A DNA stretch of 64,000 nucleotides from Corynebacterium aurimucosum ATCC 700975 (GCF_000022905.1 NC_012590.1:1364001-1428000), one strand, 5' to 3'; positions 49,952-59,352 are shown, counted from the first letter of the stretch. Notes: generated by a model from the sequence alone, not told the origin. Program-made: numbers and translations.

Positions 49952-51438
49952 TGCTCACTGTGTGTGCCCGGCTTGTTCTCGCAGCTCTTTCGGGCGCGGT
50001 CACGTATCTATCGGTGGAGCCGCGCGGCTGGTGGGCCGCGGGAATCATTGGGGTAGCCATGTTGGTGGCCGCGTTATCTCCTTGGCGAAAACCCCTGCAT
50101 TTAGGTTGGGCGGCGCTCATCGCTGTGGTCCATAGCGCTGTCTTGTATCTATTCACTCTCCCATGGATTGGTGAGCTCGTGGGCAACATGCCCTACATTG
50201 CGCTCGCTATCTTCCTCTCCTTGTACAGCATCCTCCTGGGTATCGGCGGGGCAGCGTTACTGCGCTTGAACTATGGCTTCGCGCTTTTCCCTTTCTTCTA
50301 TGTGGCAGTGGAAATGCTGCGCTCCTCCGTCCCCTTTGGAGGTTTTGCCTGGGTACGTCTGGCGTGGGGACAGATTGAAGGCCCGCTCGCCAACCTTGCC
50401 CCATGGGGTGGGCCTGCGCTCATCAGCTTTGCGGTCGTCTGCGTCGCCGCGGGGGTGGTGGGCCTTGCGCGAGCACCACGGTTAGCCTGCGCGTTCCTGG
50501 CGGTGCCGCTTCTGGCAGGGCTCATCGCGGCGCAAGGCGTGAACCGACCCATCCACACCACAGGCACGGTCACGGTAGCCGCTGTCCAGGGAAACGTCCC
50601 GCGGCTGGGCCTTGACTTCGCAGCGCAACGCCGGGCAGTGTTGGATAACCACGTCCGCGTCACTGAGCAGGCAGCCCAGGATGGCGCACGGCCCGACATC
50701 GTCATGTGGCCTGAGAACTCCTCTGATATCAATCCTTTTGCCAACGAGGACGCACGGGCGCTTATCGACGGCGCCGCCCACGACATCGACGCCCCCATCC
50801 TCGTCGGAACTCTCACCCGAGATGAAGTTGGCGCGCGCAATACCATGCAGGTATTCAACCCAGATGGCTCGGTGGGGCAACACCACTACAAGAAGTACTT
50901 GCAGCCCTTTGGTGAGACGATGCCGATGCGCGAATTCTTTAGAAAGATCACTGATTTGGTAGACCTAGCGGGTGATATGAAACCCGGTGACGGGTCAGGC
51001 GTGGTGACTATGGCGGGGACTGCAGTGGGCGTTGCTACGTGCTACGAGGTCAGCTTTGACCAGGCGTTCCGAACGGCCATCGATAACGGTGCACAGATTC
51101 TCACAACGCCAACAAATAACGCCACGTTCAGCGATTCTGACATGACCTACCAGCAGCTGGCCATGAGCCGCCTGCGCGCACTGGAAGCGGACCGAGCCGT
51201 GGTAGTGGCCGCCACATCAGGAGTCTCAGCCATCGTGCACCCCGATGGTTCAGTGAGCCAAGACAGCGGTATCTTTGAGCCGGCTTATCTCGAAGAGGAA
51301 CTTCCGCTGCGAGAAGGGCGTACATTTGCGGTGCGTTATGGTTCGCTCCTGCAGTGGCTCATGACTATTATTGGAACGGTCTGCGCGCTGTTTGCGATCT
51401 ATTCCACCCGCTTGTCTGGACGACGCAGCGCGTCTTAA
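49951..51438 (+). CDS. lnt: Apolipoprotein N-acyltransferase
   Basis: A 495-residue membrane enzyme that N-acylates the lipid-modified cysteine of lipoproteins. N-terminal hydrophobic helices (about 1-190) are followed by a nitrilase domain with catalytic Glu in VMWPENSSDIN, Lys in KKYLQPFGETMP and Cys in GVATCYEVSFD, plus one C-terminal helix. In M. tuberculosis this domain is fused to Ppm in one protein; here they are two genes, as in C. glutamicum, where Lnt also helps the mannosyltransferase. The start is GTG overlapping the fxsA stop by one base (coupled). Confidence 0.94.
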   Translation: MLTVCARLVLAALSGAVTYLSVEPRGWWAAGIIGVAMLVAALSPWRKPLHLGWAALIAVVHSAVLYLFTLPWIGELVGNMPYIALAIFLSLYSILLGIGGAALLRLNYGFALFPFFYVAVEMLRSSVPFGGFAWVRLAWGQIEGPLANLAPWGGPALISFAVVCVAAGVVGLARAPRLACAFLAVPLLAGLIAAQGVNRPIHTTGTVTVAAVQGNVPRLGLDFAAQRRAVLDNHVRVTEQAAQDGARPDIVMWPENSSDINPFANEDARALIDGAAHDIDAPILVGTLTRDEVGARNTMQVFNPDGSVGQHHYKKYLQPFGETMPMREFFRKITDLVDLAGDMKPGDGSGVVTMAGTAVGVATCYEVSFDQAFRTAIDNGAQILTTPTNNATFSDSDMTYQQLAMSRLRALEADRAVVVAATSGVSAIVHPDGSVSQDSGIFEPAYLEEELPLREGRTFAVRYGSLLQWLMTIIGTVCALFAIYSTRLSGRRSAS

Positions 51439-51466
51439 AGCAGAAACCTAAAGGAGCAAGGAACTA

Positions 51467-52342
51467 GTGAGCTCGACCCACGAATCTACTCTGGTCATCA
51501 TCCCCACCTACAACGAGATTGAGAACCTGCCGCTAATCACCGGCCGCGTGCGCAAGGCCACTCCCGAGGTTCACATCCTGATCGTGGACGATAATTCCCC
51601 GGATGGCACCGGAGAGGCTGCAGACAAGCTGGCCGCTGAGGATTCTCACCTGCACGTGCTGCACCGCGAAGGCAAGGGTGGCCTTCTCGGCGCTTATATC
51701 GCCGGCTTCGAGTGGGGCCAAGAGAAGGATTACCAAGTTCTGTGTGAAATGGACGCCGACGGCTCCCACGCGCCGGAGCAGCTCCACCTCTTACTTGAGG
51801 AAATCCAGAAGGGCGCAGATCTGGTTATTGGCTCCCGCTACGTACCGGGTGGAGAGACAGTGAACTGGCCTGCCAACCGCGAGCTGCTGTCCCGTTTGGG
51901 CAACAAGTACATTTCGGTTGCCCTGGGTGCTGGCATCAATGACATGACTGCTGGCTACCGTGCCTTCCGGCGTGAGCTGCTTGAGCACCTCGACTTTGAG
52001 AAGCTCTCCAACGCCGGATACATCTTCCAGGTGGACGTTGCCTTCCGCGCCATCAAGGATGGCTTCGATGTCCGCGAGGTTCCGATCACCTTCACCGAGC
52101 GTGAACTTGGTGAATCCAAGTTGGATGGCTCCTTTGTTAAGGATTCTCTGCTCGAAGTAACCAAGTGGGGAGTGTCTCACCGCTCTGAACAGATCAGCGA
52201 TTTCACCTCGGAAGTTTCGAAGATCACCTCCCGTACCGTCAAGGACATGGAGCTTGGCCCCAAGGTCTCCACGGCCAAGAACGCTGTATCGGACTTCGTT
52301 TCTGAAGTCTCCAACCTAGTTAAAGGCACCTTCAAGAAGTAA
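51467..52342 (+). CDS. ppm: Polyprenol monophosphomannose synthase Ppm
   Basis: A 291-residue GT2 glycosyltransferase that transfers mannose from GDP-mannose to polyprenyl phosphate; the product feeds lipomannan, lipoarabinomannan and protein mannosylation. The GT2 core includes VIIPTYNEIENLPLI, VDDNSPDGTGEAAD, EMDADGSHAPEQL (DxD-type) and YIFQVDVAFRAIKDGFDVRE. About 50 extra C-terminal residues (SEVSKITSRTVKDMELGPK and on) form a polar helix tail without membrane segments. GTG start with AAGGAG upstream; 28 nt after lnt, so cotranscribed. A terminator follows. Confidence 0.95.
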   Translation: MSSTHESTLVIIPTYNEIENLPLITGRVRKATPEVHILIVDDNSPDGTGEAADKLAAEDSHLHVLHREGKGGLLGAYIAGFEWGQEKDYQVLCEMDADGSHAPEQLHLLLEEIQKGADLVIGSRYVPGGETVNWPANRELLSRLGNKYISVALGAGINDMTAGYRAFRRELLEHLDFEKLSNAGYIFQVDVAFRAIKDGFDVREVPITFTERELGESKLDGSFVKDSLLEVTKWGVSHRSEQISDFTSEVSKITSRTVKDMELGPKVSTAKNAVSDFVSEVSNLVKGTFKK

Positions 52343-52387
52343 CTCGATCCCCACGGCGCCTCATACACGCCCGTGAATAAGAAAGCT

Positions 52388-52423
52388 AAGCCCGGAAGCC
52401 GCAGTATGGCCTCCGGGCTTTTG
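52388..52423 (+). terminator. Terminator after ppm
   Basis: AAGCCCGGA and TCCGGGCTT form a 9-bp stem around a loop that can extend it, followed by TT. Confidence 0.8.
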
Positions 52424-52477
52424 CCGTAGTGACCAGTACTAGTGCTAATGTCATAGGTAGCACTTTAGTTGGTGCAC

Positions 52478-52493
52478 AGTGACTTAATTCACT
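52478..52493. promoter_or_regulatory. Predicted GlxR site upstream of musK
   Basis: AGTGACTTAATTCACT has the perfect palindromic core GTGA-N6-TCAC of the GlxR consensus, 56 nt before the musK start. Confidence 0.65.
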
Positions 52494-52548
52494 GTTTCTC
52501 ACACTACGGATCGTTCGGCACGTACCTGCCGATGGAGGAGATTCTGCT

Positions 52549-53679
52549 ATGGCAACCGTAACGTTCAAAGATGCTTCCCTAACCTACCCGGGAGCGAAAG
52601 AACCCACCGTCAAGAAATTCAACCTGGAAATCGCCGATGGCGAGTTCCTCGTCCTCGTCGGCCCTTCCGGCTGTGGTAAATCCACCACGCTGCGCATGCT
52701 AGCCGGTTTGGAAAACGTTACTGACGGTGCCATTTTCATCGGAGACAAGGACGTCACCCACGTTGCACCGCGTGACCGTGACATCGCCATGGTTTTCCAG
52801 AACTATGCTCTCTACCCGCACATGACTGTGCGCGAGAACATGGGCTTTGCACTGAAGATCGCCGGCAAGTCCCAAGACGAGATCAATAAGCGCGTCGACG
52901 AAGCCGCCGCCACCCTGGGCCTGACCGAATTCTTGGAGCGCAAGCCGAAGGCCCTGTCCGGTGGTCAGCGTCAGCGTGTGGCCATGGGCCGCGCCATTGT
53001 TCGTAACCCGCAGGTCTTCCTCATGGATGAGCCGCTGTCTAACCTCGATGCCAAGCTGCGTGTTCAGACCCGTACCCAGATTGCAGCCCTGCAGCGCAAG
53101 CTTGGGGTTACCACCGTCTACGTCACCCACGACCAGACGGAGGCCTTGACCATGGGTGACCGTATCGCGGTGCTGAAGGATGGCTACCTGCAGCAGGTTG
53201 GCGCGCCCCGAGAGCTTTATGACCGCCCCGCCAACGTCTTCGTCGCGGGCTTCATCGGCTCCCCAGCCATGAACTTGGGCACCTTCTCGGTCAAGGATGG
53301 TGACGCCACCTCTGGTCACGCTCGTATCAAGCTTTCCCCAGAAACCCTCGCCGCGATGACGCCGGAGGATAATGGCCGCATCACCATTGGTTTCCGCCCG
53401 GAGGCCCTGGAAATCATTCCAGAAGGCGAGTCCACCGATCTGTCCATCCCCATCAAGCTCGACTTCGTGGAGGAACTTGGTTCTGATTCCTTCCTCTATG
53501 GCAAGCTGGTGGGCGAAGGCGATCTCGGCTCCTCAAGCGAGGACGTCCCCGAGTCCGGCCAAATCGTCGTCCGCGCTGCGCCGAACACCGCGCCTGCTCC
53601 GGGCAGCATTTTCCATGCACGCATCGTGGAGGGTGGCCAGCACAACTTCTCGGCGTCGAGTGGCAAGCGCCTTCCTTAA
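52549..53679 (+). CDS. musK: Sugar ABC transporter ATPase (MusK/MsiK type)
   Basis: A 376-residue MalK/MsiK-class ATPase. Walker A GPSGCGKST (about 38-46), signature LSGGQRQR (about 135-142), Walker B VFLMDEPLSNLDAK and the C-terminal TOBE-type regulatory domain (FRPEALEIIPEGE onward) are all present. It energises a maltose-type CUT1 importer; by gene order it corresponds to the C. glutamicum mus ATPase, which may serve several sugar importers. GGAGGAG lies 8 nt before the ATG. Its own promoter region with a GlxR-like site suggests cAMP-linked control. Confidence 0.93.
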   Translation: MATVTFKDASLTYPGAKEPTVKKFNLEIADGEFLVLVGPSGCGKSTTLRMLAGLENVTDGAIFIGDKDVTHVAPRDRDIAMVFQNYALYPHMTVRENMGFALKIAGKSQDEINKRVDEAAATLGLTEFLERKPKALSGGQRQRVAMGRAIVRNPQVFLMDEPLSNLDAKLRVQTRTQIAALQRKLGVTTVYVTHDQTEALTMGDRIAVLKDGYLQQVGAPRELYDRPANVFVAGFIGSPAMNLGTFSVKDGDATSGHARIKLSPETLAAMTPEDNGRITIGFRPEALEIIPEGESTDLSIPIKLDFVEELGSDSFLYGKLVGEGDLGSSSEDVPESGQIVVRAAPNTAPAPGSIFHARIVEGGQHNFSASSGKRLP

Positions 53680-53761
53680 CTCCGCGTTCCGGCAGCGCCG
53701 CGGCACGTAATGAATAGGGCAGTTCTAGCCATAATCAGCAGAAAAGGTGGAGTGATTCGCC

Positions 53762-55006
53762 ATGAAAGAGTCCATGAGCATCACCTCGTCGACGTACGCG
53801 TCGGCGCTGCTGACACTGCCCTGGGATACGCCCCTGGAACAGTGGCCCGATGATCTCATCGCTGCGCTGCCCAGGGGTATTTCCCGGCATATCGTGCGTT
53901 TCGTGGGGATCAACCGTGGCATCGTCGCGGTCAAAGAAATTGGTGCGCGTACCGCCCACCACGAGTACAAGATGCTGCGTGAACTGCAACGTCTTGGCGC
54001 CCCTAGTGTGCGCCCAGTAGCCGTGATCACCGGACGCCATCCGGCAGAGGAAGAATACGGGGAGCTCACCGCAGCTTTGGTGACCGAGCACTTGGAGTTT
54101 TCTCTGCCCTATCGTGAGATCTTCTCTCGGCACCTCACGGTCGTGGAAGCGGAGAAGCTCATCCGCGCCCTGTCCGTGCTTTTGGTGCGGATGCATCTGC
54201 TCAACTTCTACTGGGGCGATGTGTCGCTGTCCAACACTCTCTTTCGGCGCGATGCTGAAACCTATTCCGCCTATCTTGTCGATGCCGAAACAGGAGAGTT
54301 CCAGCCCAACCTCTCTGAATCACGCAGGCTTTACGACGTCGACATCGCCCGCGTCAACATCATCGGCGAGCTCATGGACCTCCAGGCGGGTGAATGCCTA
54401 GATAAGTCCATCGATGTCATCGCCCTAGGCGGCCTCGTCGAAAGCTCTTATCTTGAACTGTGGACGGAGCTCACCGCGGAGGAATCCGTCGACGCCAGTG
54501 AATACTGGCGCGTCTCCGAGAGAATTGACCGCCTCAATCAACTGGGCTTTGACGTAGGGGAGCTCAAGGTCACGAAGGACGATTCGCGGCAGGTTGTGCG
54601 CATTCGCCCTGTCGTGGTGGATCCGGGCCACTATCGTGCAGAGCTGTTGAGCTTGACCGGGCTGAGCGTCGAGGAACACCAGGCCCAACGCCTGTTGGGC
54701 TCGATCCAGGCCTATCAGGCCGTCGAATGCGGACCGCATGTGGGTCTTACCCAAGCCGCGCATCTCTGGATGACGCATGAATACGAGCCGACTATCGCCG
54801 CCGTCCCCGTGGAGATGTTAGACAAACTGGAGCCAGCACAAATCTTCCACGAAATCGTTGACCACCGCTGGTTCCTGGCCCAAGAAAGGGGAGGGGATGT
54901 CACCCTCCCGGAGGCCACGGCATCCTATCTTGCATCCGTGCTTCCTGCCCGCCGCGATGAAGCTCGCCTTCTCAGCACAAGCCCTTCAGACGAAGACTTG
55001 TCATAA
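53762..55006 (+). CDS. DUF4032 protein with kinase-like motifs
   Basis: A 414-residue protein of the DUF4032 family, related to lipopolysaccharide-kinase folds. Kinase-like features are visible: a Lys in IVAVKEIGART (VAVK, about residue 58), a Glu in HHEYKMLREL, a catalytic-loop-like NFYWGDVSLSNTLF (about 151-164; Asp and Asn as in HxDxxxxN) and AYLVDAETGEF in the DFG position. So a phosphotransferase or pseudokinase is likely, with unknown substrate. It lies between musK and musE. The RBS AAAGGTGGAG precedes the ATG; a second ATG four codons on is possible. Confidence 0.8.
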   Translation: MKESMSITSSTYASALLTLPWDTPLEQWPDDLIAALPRGISRHIVRFVGINRGIVAVKEIGARTAHHEYKMLRELQRLGAPSVRPVAVITGRHPAEEEYGELTAALVTEHLEFSLPYREIFSRHLTVVEAEKLIRALSVLLVRMHLLNFYWGDVSLSNTLFRRDAETYSAYLVDAETGEFQPNLSESRRLYDVDIARVNIIGELMDLQAGECLDKSIDVIALGGLVESSYLELWTELTAEESVDASEYWRVSERIDRLNQLGFDVGELKVTKDDSRQVVRIRPVVVDPGHYRAELLSLTGLSVEEHQAQRLLGSIQAYQAVECGPHVGLTQAAHLWMTHEYEPTIAAVPVEMLDKLEPAQIFHEIVDHRWFLAQERGGDVTLPEATASYLASVLPARRDEARLLSTSPSDEDLS

Positions 55007-55369
55007 CCTCTCGCGTGCCCCAACGGCTCCTTCGATCACAAATCCATTCTTCTTTCCTCAGCTGTTTTTACGTGTATTTGTATGTTTTAGGTCCGATTGC
55101 CCCATAAATGGGGAGAGTTTCAATGTCCGAATATGGATATGGTCACAATCGGGTGTTTTAGGTCCGAATTCTTTTGAATATGTGGAATACCTCACTAAGG
55201 TGGAAGGCAGGCTAACCAGTTCATAGTCGGATTGTCATCCACTATGAAGCACTTGGTGGCGCTGGGAAGAAGCCTTCGTTATGGGAGGTCTCCCAGACAC
55301 AACCGAATACGAGCCGGGTATCCATCTCGGCTCATCATCCCGCTTTTCATCAAGAAAGATGAGGACCTC
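55007..55369 (+). promoter_or_regulatory. Region upstream of musE with repeated GTCCGA motifs
   Basis: A 14-bp direct repeat TGTTTTAGGTCCGA occurs at 55083-55096 and 55154-55167 (period 71), and a third GTCCGAATAT lies between them at 55124. A partial GlxR-like half site (GGTCACA) lies near 55141. A candidate TAAGGT -10 box is at 55196. No gene is seen. This is probably the musE control region. Confidence 0.5.
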
Positions 55370-56701
55370 ATGAAGCGTCTTACTCGCATCGCATCCATCA
55401 GCATGGCATCCATGCTCGCCGCCGCAAGTCTCGTCGCGTGTTCCGGCTCCACCGACGAGGAAGGCGATGTTTACTTCCTGAACTTCAAGCCTGAACAGGA
55501 CGCGGCCTACCAGGAGATCGCCAAGGCCTACACTGAAGAGACCGGCGTCAAGGTCAAGGTCGTTACCGCCGCTTCCGGCTCCTATGAGCAGACCCTCAAG
55601 GCCGAGATTGGCAAGGACGAGGCCCCGACTCTCTTCCAGGTCAATGGCCCAGCTGGCTTCATCACCTGGCAGGACTACATGGCAGATATGTCGGACACCG
55701 AGGTAGCTAAGCAGCTGACCGACGATATTCCGCCGCTGACCACCGAGGATGGAGAGGTACGTGGTGTTCCGTTTGCCGTCGAGGGCTTCGGCATCATCTA
55801 CAACGACGAGATCTTCGACAAGTACATCGCCACGTCCGGCGCAAAGATCAAATCCACGGATGAGATCACCAGCTACCAGAAGCTCAAGGAAGTCGCCGAG
55901 GATATGCAGGCAAAGAGGGACGAGCTCGGTATCGAGGGCGCCTTCGCCTCCACCTCGCTGACGTCCGGCGAAGACTGGCGTTGGCAGACTCACCTGGCCA
56001 ACGCTCCGATCTGGCAGGAGTACCAGGACAAGGGCGTCGAGGACACCAACGAGATCGAGTTCTCCTACAACAAGGAGTACAAGAACCTTTTCGATCTCTA
56101 CCTTGAGAACTCCACCGTAGAAAAGTCTCTTGCGCCTTCTAAGACGGTGTCTGATTCCATGGCTGAGTTCGCACAGGGCAAGGCCGCTATGGTGCAGAAC
56201 GGTAACTGGGCATGGTCCCAGATTTCCGAAACCTCTGGCAACGTGGTCAAGGAAGACAAGATCAAGTTCCTTCCGATGTACATGGGTCTGCCAGATGAAG
56301 AAAAGCACGGCATCAACGTCGGTACCGAGAACTACTTGGGCGTAAACTCTGAGGCCTCCGAGGTCGACCAGCAAGCCACCAAGGACTTCGTGGATTGGCT
56401 GTTTACCTCTGACGCTGGCAAGGAGCACGTGGTGAAGGACCTTGGCTTCATCGCACCGTTCGAAAGCTACACCGCTGAAGACACCCCGAATGATCCCCTT
56501 GCTCAGCAGGTCGCGGAAGCTATCGCTAACAAGGATCTGACCACCTACCCGTGGAACTTCCAGTACTTCCCATCCCAGCAGTTCAAGGATGACTTCGGCC
56601 AGGATCTGTCGCAGTACGCCTCCGGAAAGCTGAAGTGGGAGGACGTTGTCAAGCACTTCAAGGACAACTGGGCTGCTGAGAAGGAATCCAACTGGGGCTA
56701 A
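55370..56701 (+). CDS. musE: Maltose-type ABC transporter substrate-binding lipoprotein (MusE)
   Basis: A 443-residue extracellular solute-binding protein, family 1. A lipoprotein signal peptide ends in lipobox LVAC (Cys about 24). The fold pattern is that of MalE: EIAKAYTEETGVKVKVVTAA near the N-terminus, GVPFAVEGFGIIYNDEIFDK, and FAQGKAAMVQNGNWAW. By gene order it corresponds to C. glutamicum MusE for maltose and maltodextrins; actual substrate is inferred. GAGGA lies just upstream of the ATG. A long reading on the opposite strand is a codon-bias shadow. A GC-rich inverted repeat follows the gene. Confidence 0.93.
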   Translation: MKRLTRIASISMASMLAAASLVACSGSTDEEGDVYFLNFKPEQDAAYQEIAKAYTEETGVKVKVVTAASGSYEQTLKAEIGKDEAPTLFQVNGPAGFITWQDYMADMSDTEVAKQLTDDIPPLTTEDGEVRGVPFAVEGFGIIYNDEIFDKYIATSGAKIKSTDEITSYQKLKEVAEDMQAKRDELGIEGAFASTSLTSGEDWRWQTHLANAPIWQEYQDKGVEDTNEIEFSYNKEYKNLFDLYLENSTVEKSLAPSKTVSDSMAEFAQGKAAMVQNGNWAWSQISETSGNVVKEDKIKFLPMYMGLPDEEKHGINVGTENYLGVNSEASEVDQQATKDFVDWLFTSDAGKEHVVKDLGFIAPFESYTAEDTPNDPLAQQVAEAIANKDLTTYPWNFQYFPSQQFKDDFGQDLSQYASGKLKWEDVVKHFKDNWAAEKESNWG

Positions 56702-56713
56702 AGCTCTGTTCCC

Positions 56714-56758
56714 ACCCCCTCGCCACACGCCTTCTAAGTAGCGGAGGGCGGGGAGGGG
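56714..56758 (+). other. GC-rich inverted repeat between musE and musF
   Basis: A CCCCCTCGCC segment can pair imperfectly with GGCGGGGAGGGG about 25 nt later. Such hairpins after a binding-protein gene often stabilise its mRNA relative to the permease genes. No ORF of note lies in the 187-nt gap. Confidence 0.45.
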
Positions 56759-56888
56759 AGTAGGTGAGGGTTGTGGCCCGTGCCGCGAGCTTATGCGCGA
56801 GCGGCTATTCCGCATCCTCAGCCTCCTCTCCTCGCCGCCGTCCCGCTGGGAAACGTGTGACACCACCTGAAATGAAGGTTTCACCACC

Positions 56889-57734
56889 ATGCAAGCAACG
56901 CTGAAGAAGTACTTCCCAGTCTTTGTCTTGCCCACCCTTCTGGCATTCATGATTGCCTTCTTGGTGCCGTTCATCGTGGGTTTCTTCCTCTCCTTTACGA
57001 AGTTCACCACTATCACCAACGCCAAGTGGGTTGGCATAGACAACTACGTCAAAGCTTTCTCCCAACGCGAAGGTTTCATCTCAGCCTTCGGTTTCACCGT
57101 CCTCGTGGTCATCGTCTCCGTGATCACAGTCAACATCTTTGCCTTCCTCTTGGCGTGGATGCTGACCCGCAAACTCCGCGGCACCAACTTTTTCCGCACG
57201 GTCTTCTTTATGCCGAACCTTATCGGCGGCATCGTGCTGGGTTATACCTGGCAGACCATGATCAACGCCGTGCTTTCGCACTATGCCACGACGATTAGCG
57301 CGGACTGGAAATTTGGCTACGCCGGCCTGATCATGCTGCTTAACTGGCAGCTCATCGGCTACATGATGATCATTTACATCGCCGGCCTCCAGAACGTCCC
57401 ACCAGAGCTCATTGAGGCTGCCGAACTCGACGGCGTCAACAAATGGGAGATGCTGCGCCACGTCACTATTCCGATGGTCATGCCATCGATCACCATCTGC
57501 CTCTTCCTGACTTTGTCGAACTCCTTCAAACTCTTCGACCAGAACCTAGCGCTGACCAACGGTGCTCCTGGCGGGCAAACTGAGATGGTGGCGCTCAACA
57601 TCGTCAACACGCTCTTTAACCGTATGAATGTCGAGGGCGTCGGCCAGGCCAAGGCTGTCATCTTCGTCGTCGTTGTGGTCGTCATCGCTTACTTCCAGCT
57701 GCGCGCGACCCGCTCCAAGGAAATCGAGGCTTAA
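56889..57734 (+). CDS. musF: Maltose-type ABC permease MusF
   Basis: A 281-residue CUT1 permease with about six membrane helices. The EAA loop that docks to the ATPase is visible as ELIEAAELDGVNKWEMLRHV (about 176-195) followed by TIPMVMPS. N-terminal YFPVFVLPTLLAFMIAFLVP is the first helix. It pairs with MusG in the importer. It lies 3 nt before musG, so the two are translationally linked. A weak purine stretch precedes the ATG. Confidence 0.93.
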   Translation: MQATLKKYFPVFVLPTLLAFMIAFLVPFIVGFFLSFTKFTTITNAKWVGIDNYVKAFSQREGFISAFGFTVLVVIVSVITVNIFAFLLAWMLTRKLRGTNFFRTVFFMPNLIGGIVLGYTWQTMINAVLSHYATTISADWKFGYAGLIMLLNWQLIGYMMIIYIAGLQNVPPELIEAAELDGVNKWEMLRHVTIPMVMPSITICLFLTLSNSFKLFDQNLALTNGAPGGQTEMVALNIVNTLFNRMNVEGVGQAKAVIFVVVVVVIAYFQLRATRSKEIEA

Positions 57735-57737
57735 GTT

Positions 57738-58652
57738 ATGACTACCAGCACTTCAGCGCAGGCCGTTCCGGCCTCGAAGAAGAAGGATCACCAGCTTCCC
57801 TCGGATAATAAGACCCGGATGTCTGGCGGCGCCAAGTTCGTGGTCTACGCCATCCTGGCGTTCTTTACCATCGTCTTCCTTGGGCCGATCCTCTTCATCT
57901 TCATCAACTCCTTTAAGTCCAAGTTCGCTATCTCCTCCGATCCTTTCTCACTTCCCATCGGCGAAACCTGGGTGGGCTTCGAGAACTTCATGGTGGGCTT
58001 GACCAAGCAGGGCTTCTTGGAAGCGACCTTGTGGTCCTTTGTCATCACGATCCTCTCTGTCATCGTCATCGTGTTCTTCTCCGCAATGACCGCCTACTAC
58101 ATCACGCGCGTCAAAACTTGGTGGACAAACCTTCTGTACTACCTCTTCGTGGTCTCCATGATCATCCCCTTCCAGATGGTCATGTTCCCGACGGTCAAGA
58201 TTGCAGACATGCTCCACCTCAACAACCCGATCGGCATCGTGGTGCTTTACCTCGGTTTCGGTTCCGGTCTGTCGGTGTTCATGTTTGCGGGCTTCGTCAA
58301 GTCCATCCCTCTGGATGTTGAGGAAGCTGCGATGATCGACGGCTGCGGTCCGCTCCAGAACTACTTCCGGGTAGTCTGGCCTATGCTCAAGCCAACTGCC
58401 ATCACCGTGGCCATTCTTAATGCCATGTGGGTGTGGAACGACTACCTGCTGCCATACTTGGTCATCGGCCTGTCCACGCGCTACAAGACCATCCCGGTGG
58501 TCATCCAGTCCTTCGTTGGCTCCAACGGTAACCGCGATATGGGCGCCATGATGGCCATGCTGGTACTGGCCATCATCCCCATCGTCATCTTCTACTTCTC
58601 CACGCAGAAGCACATCATCGAAGGTGTGGCTGCCGGTGCCGTGAAGGGTTAA
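57738..58652 (+). CDS. musG: Maltose-type ABC permease MusG
   Basis: A 304-residue CUT1 permease with an N-terminal polar stretch of about 30 residues and six membrane helices. The EAA loop reads PLDVEEAAMIDGCGPLQNYF (about 192-211) followed by RVVWPMLKP. It is the second permease of the importer encoded with musF and musI. It ends 24 nt before musI. Confidence 0.93.
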   Translation: MTTSTSAQAVPASKKKDHQLPSDNKTRMSGGAKFVVYAILAFFTIVFLGPILFIFINSFKSKFAISSDPFSLPIGETWVGFENFMVGLTKQGFLEATLWSFVITILSVIVIVFFSAMTAYYITRVKTWWTNLLYYLFVVSMIIPFQMVMFPTVKIADMLHLNNPIGIVVLYLGFGSGLSVFMFAGFVKSIPLDVEEAAMIDGCGPLQNYFRVVWPMLKPTAITVAILNAMWVWNDYLLPYLVIGLSTRYKTIPVVIQSFVGSNGNRDMGAMMAMLVLAIIPIVIFYFSTQKHIIEGVAAGAVKG

Positions 58653-58675
58653 AAGGGTGCGATAGGTTAAAAGCC

Positions 58676-59317
58676 ATGAATCGCATGCTCGGCCCCGAAT
58701 CGAAGTTCTATGCTGCTCTGAGCCTCTTCGCTGACCTAGTCATCGTCAACGTTCTCCTCGTTATAACATGCTTTCCCGTGTTCACCGGGGGAATGTCCTT
58801 GCGCACCGCCCATGCGGTGACCGGGCAGATGGTCCGCGAGGAAGGTTCTCGCCGCGGCTCGGCTTTCGTTCGGGGCCTTTTGACGCGTCCCGGGGTCAAC
58901 ACCGCATGGTGGCTTATCTGCCTCGCCGTCACCGCCTTAGCCGCGTATGAATTCGCCATCATTGCCAAGGCAGATCTGGGTTCAATAGGCCTGGTACTGC
59001 GTGCAGCCTTAATCTCGGGGCTTATCTTATTGGCCTGTGTCAGCGTATGGTTCTTCCATCTCGATGCACCGGGGCTCAGTTTCCGTCAAAGAAGCGCACA
59101 AGCCATGATGAAGGCGGTAGGGCACCTACCGCGTACCCTATTAGCAGTATTGCCTGGCATAGTGCTTGTTCTGTACCCCGTCTTTTTCCCAGCGCAGTGG
59201 GGAGGCTACCTGTTCTTCCTCGCGGTGCTCGGCCCGGCTCTCGCGGTCTATCTTGCCGAGCTGGTGCTGCAATGGCCCGAACTCAATTCGCAATCCTCCG
59301 ATAGCCCCTCTGCATAA
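58676..59317 (+). CDS. musI: DUF624 membrane protein, MusI-like
   Basis: A 213-residue membrane protein with five or so hydrophobic segments and the DUF624/YesL opening (LGPESKFYAALSLFADLVIV, then CFPVFTGGMSLRTAHAVTGQ). In C. glutamicum a protein of this kind, MusI, is encoded with musEFG and is required for maltose uptake although its role is unclear (established knowledge). Position directly after musG supports the same identity. The ATG has GGTTAAAAGCC upstream, weak. A hairpin lies between it and the convergent rbpA. Confidence 0.82.
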   Translation: MNRMLGPESKFYAALSLFADLVIVNVLLVITCFPVFTGGMSLRTAHAVTGQMVREEGSRRGSAFVRGLLTRPGVNTAWWLICLAVTALAAYEFAIIAKADLGSIGLVLRAALISGLILLACVSVWFFHLDAPGLSFRQRSAQAMMKAVGHLPRTLLAVLPGIVLVLYPVFFPAQWGGYLFFLAVLGPALAVYLAELVLQWPELNSQSSDSPSA

Positions 59318-59352
59318 CGCGGTGCGCGCTAGCTGGCCTAAAACCAGAAATA

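Noticed and set aside
55235..57043. A 602-residue open frame antisense to musE and musF
   Set aside because: Shadow of two well-supported genes; composition is Leu/Val/Gly-rich without domains and no start signal.
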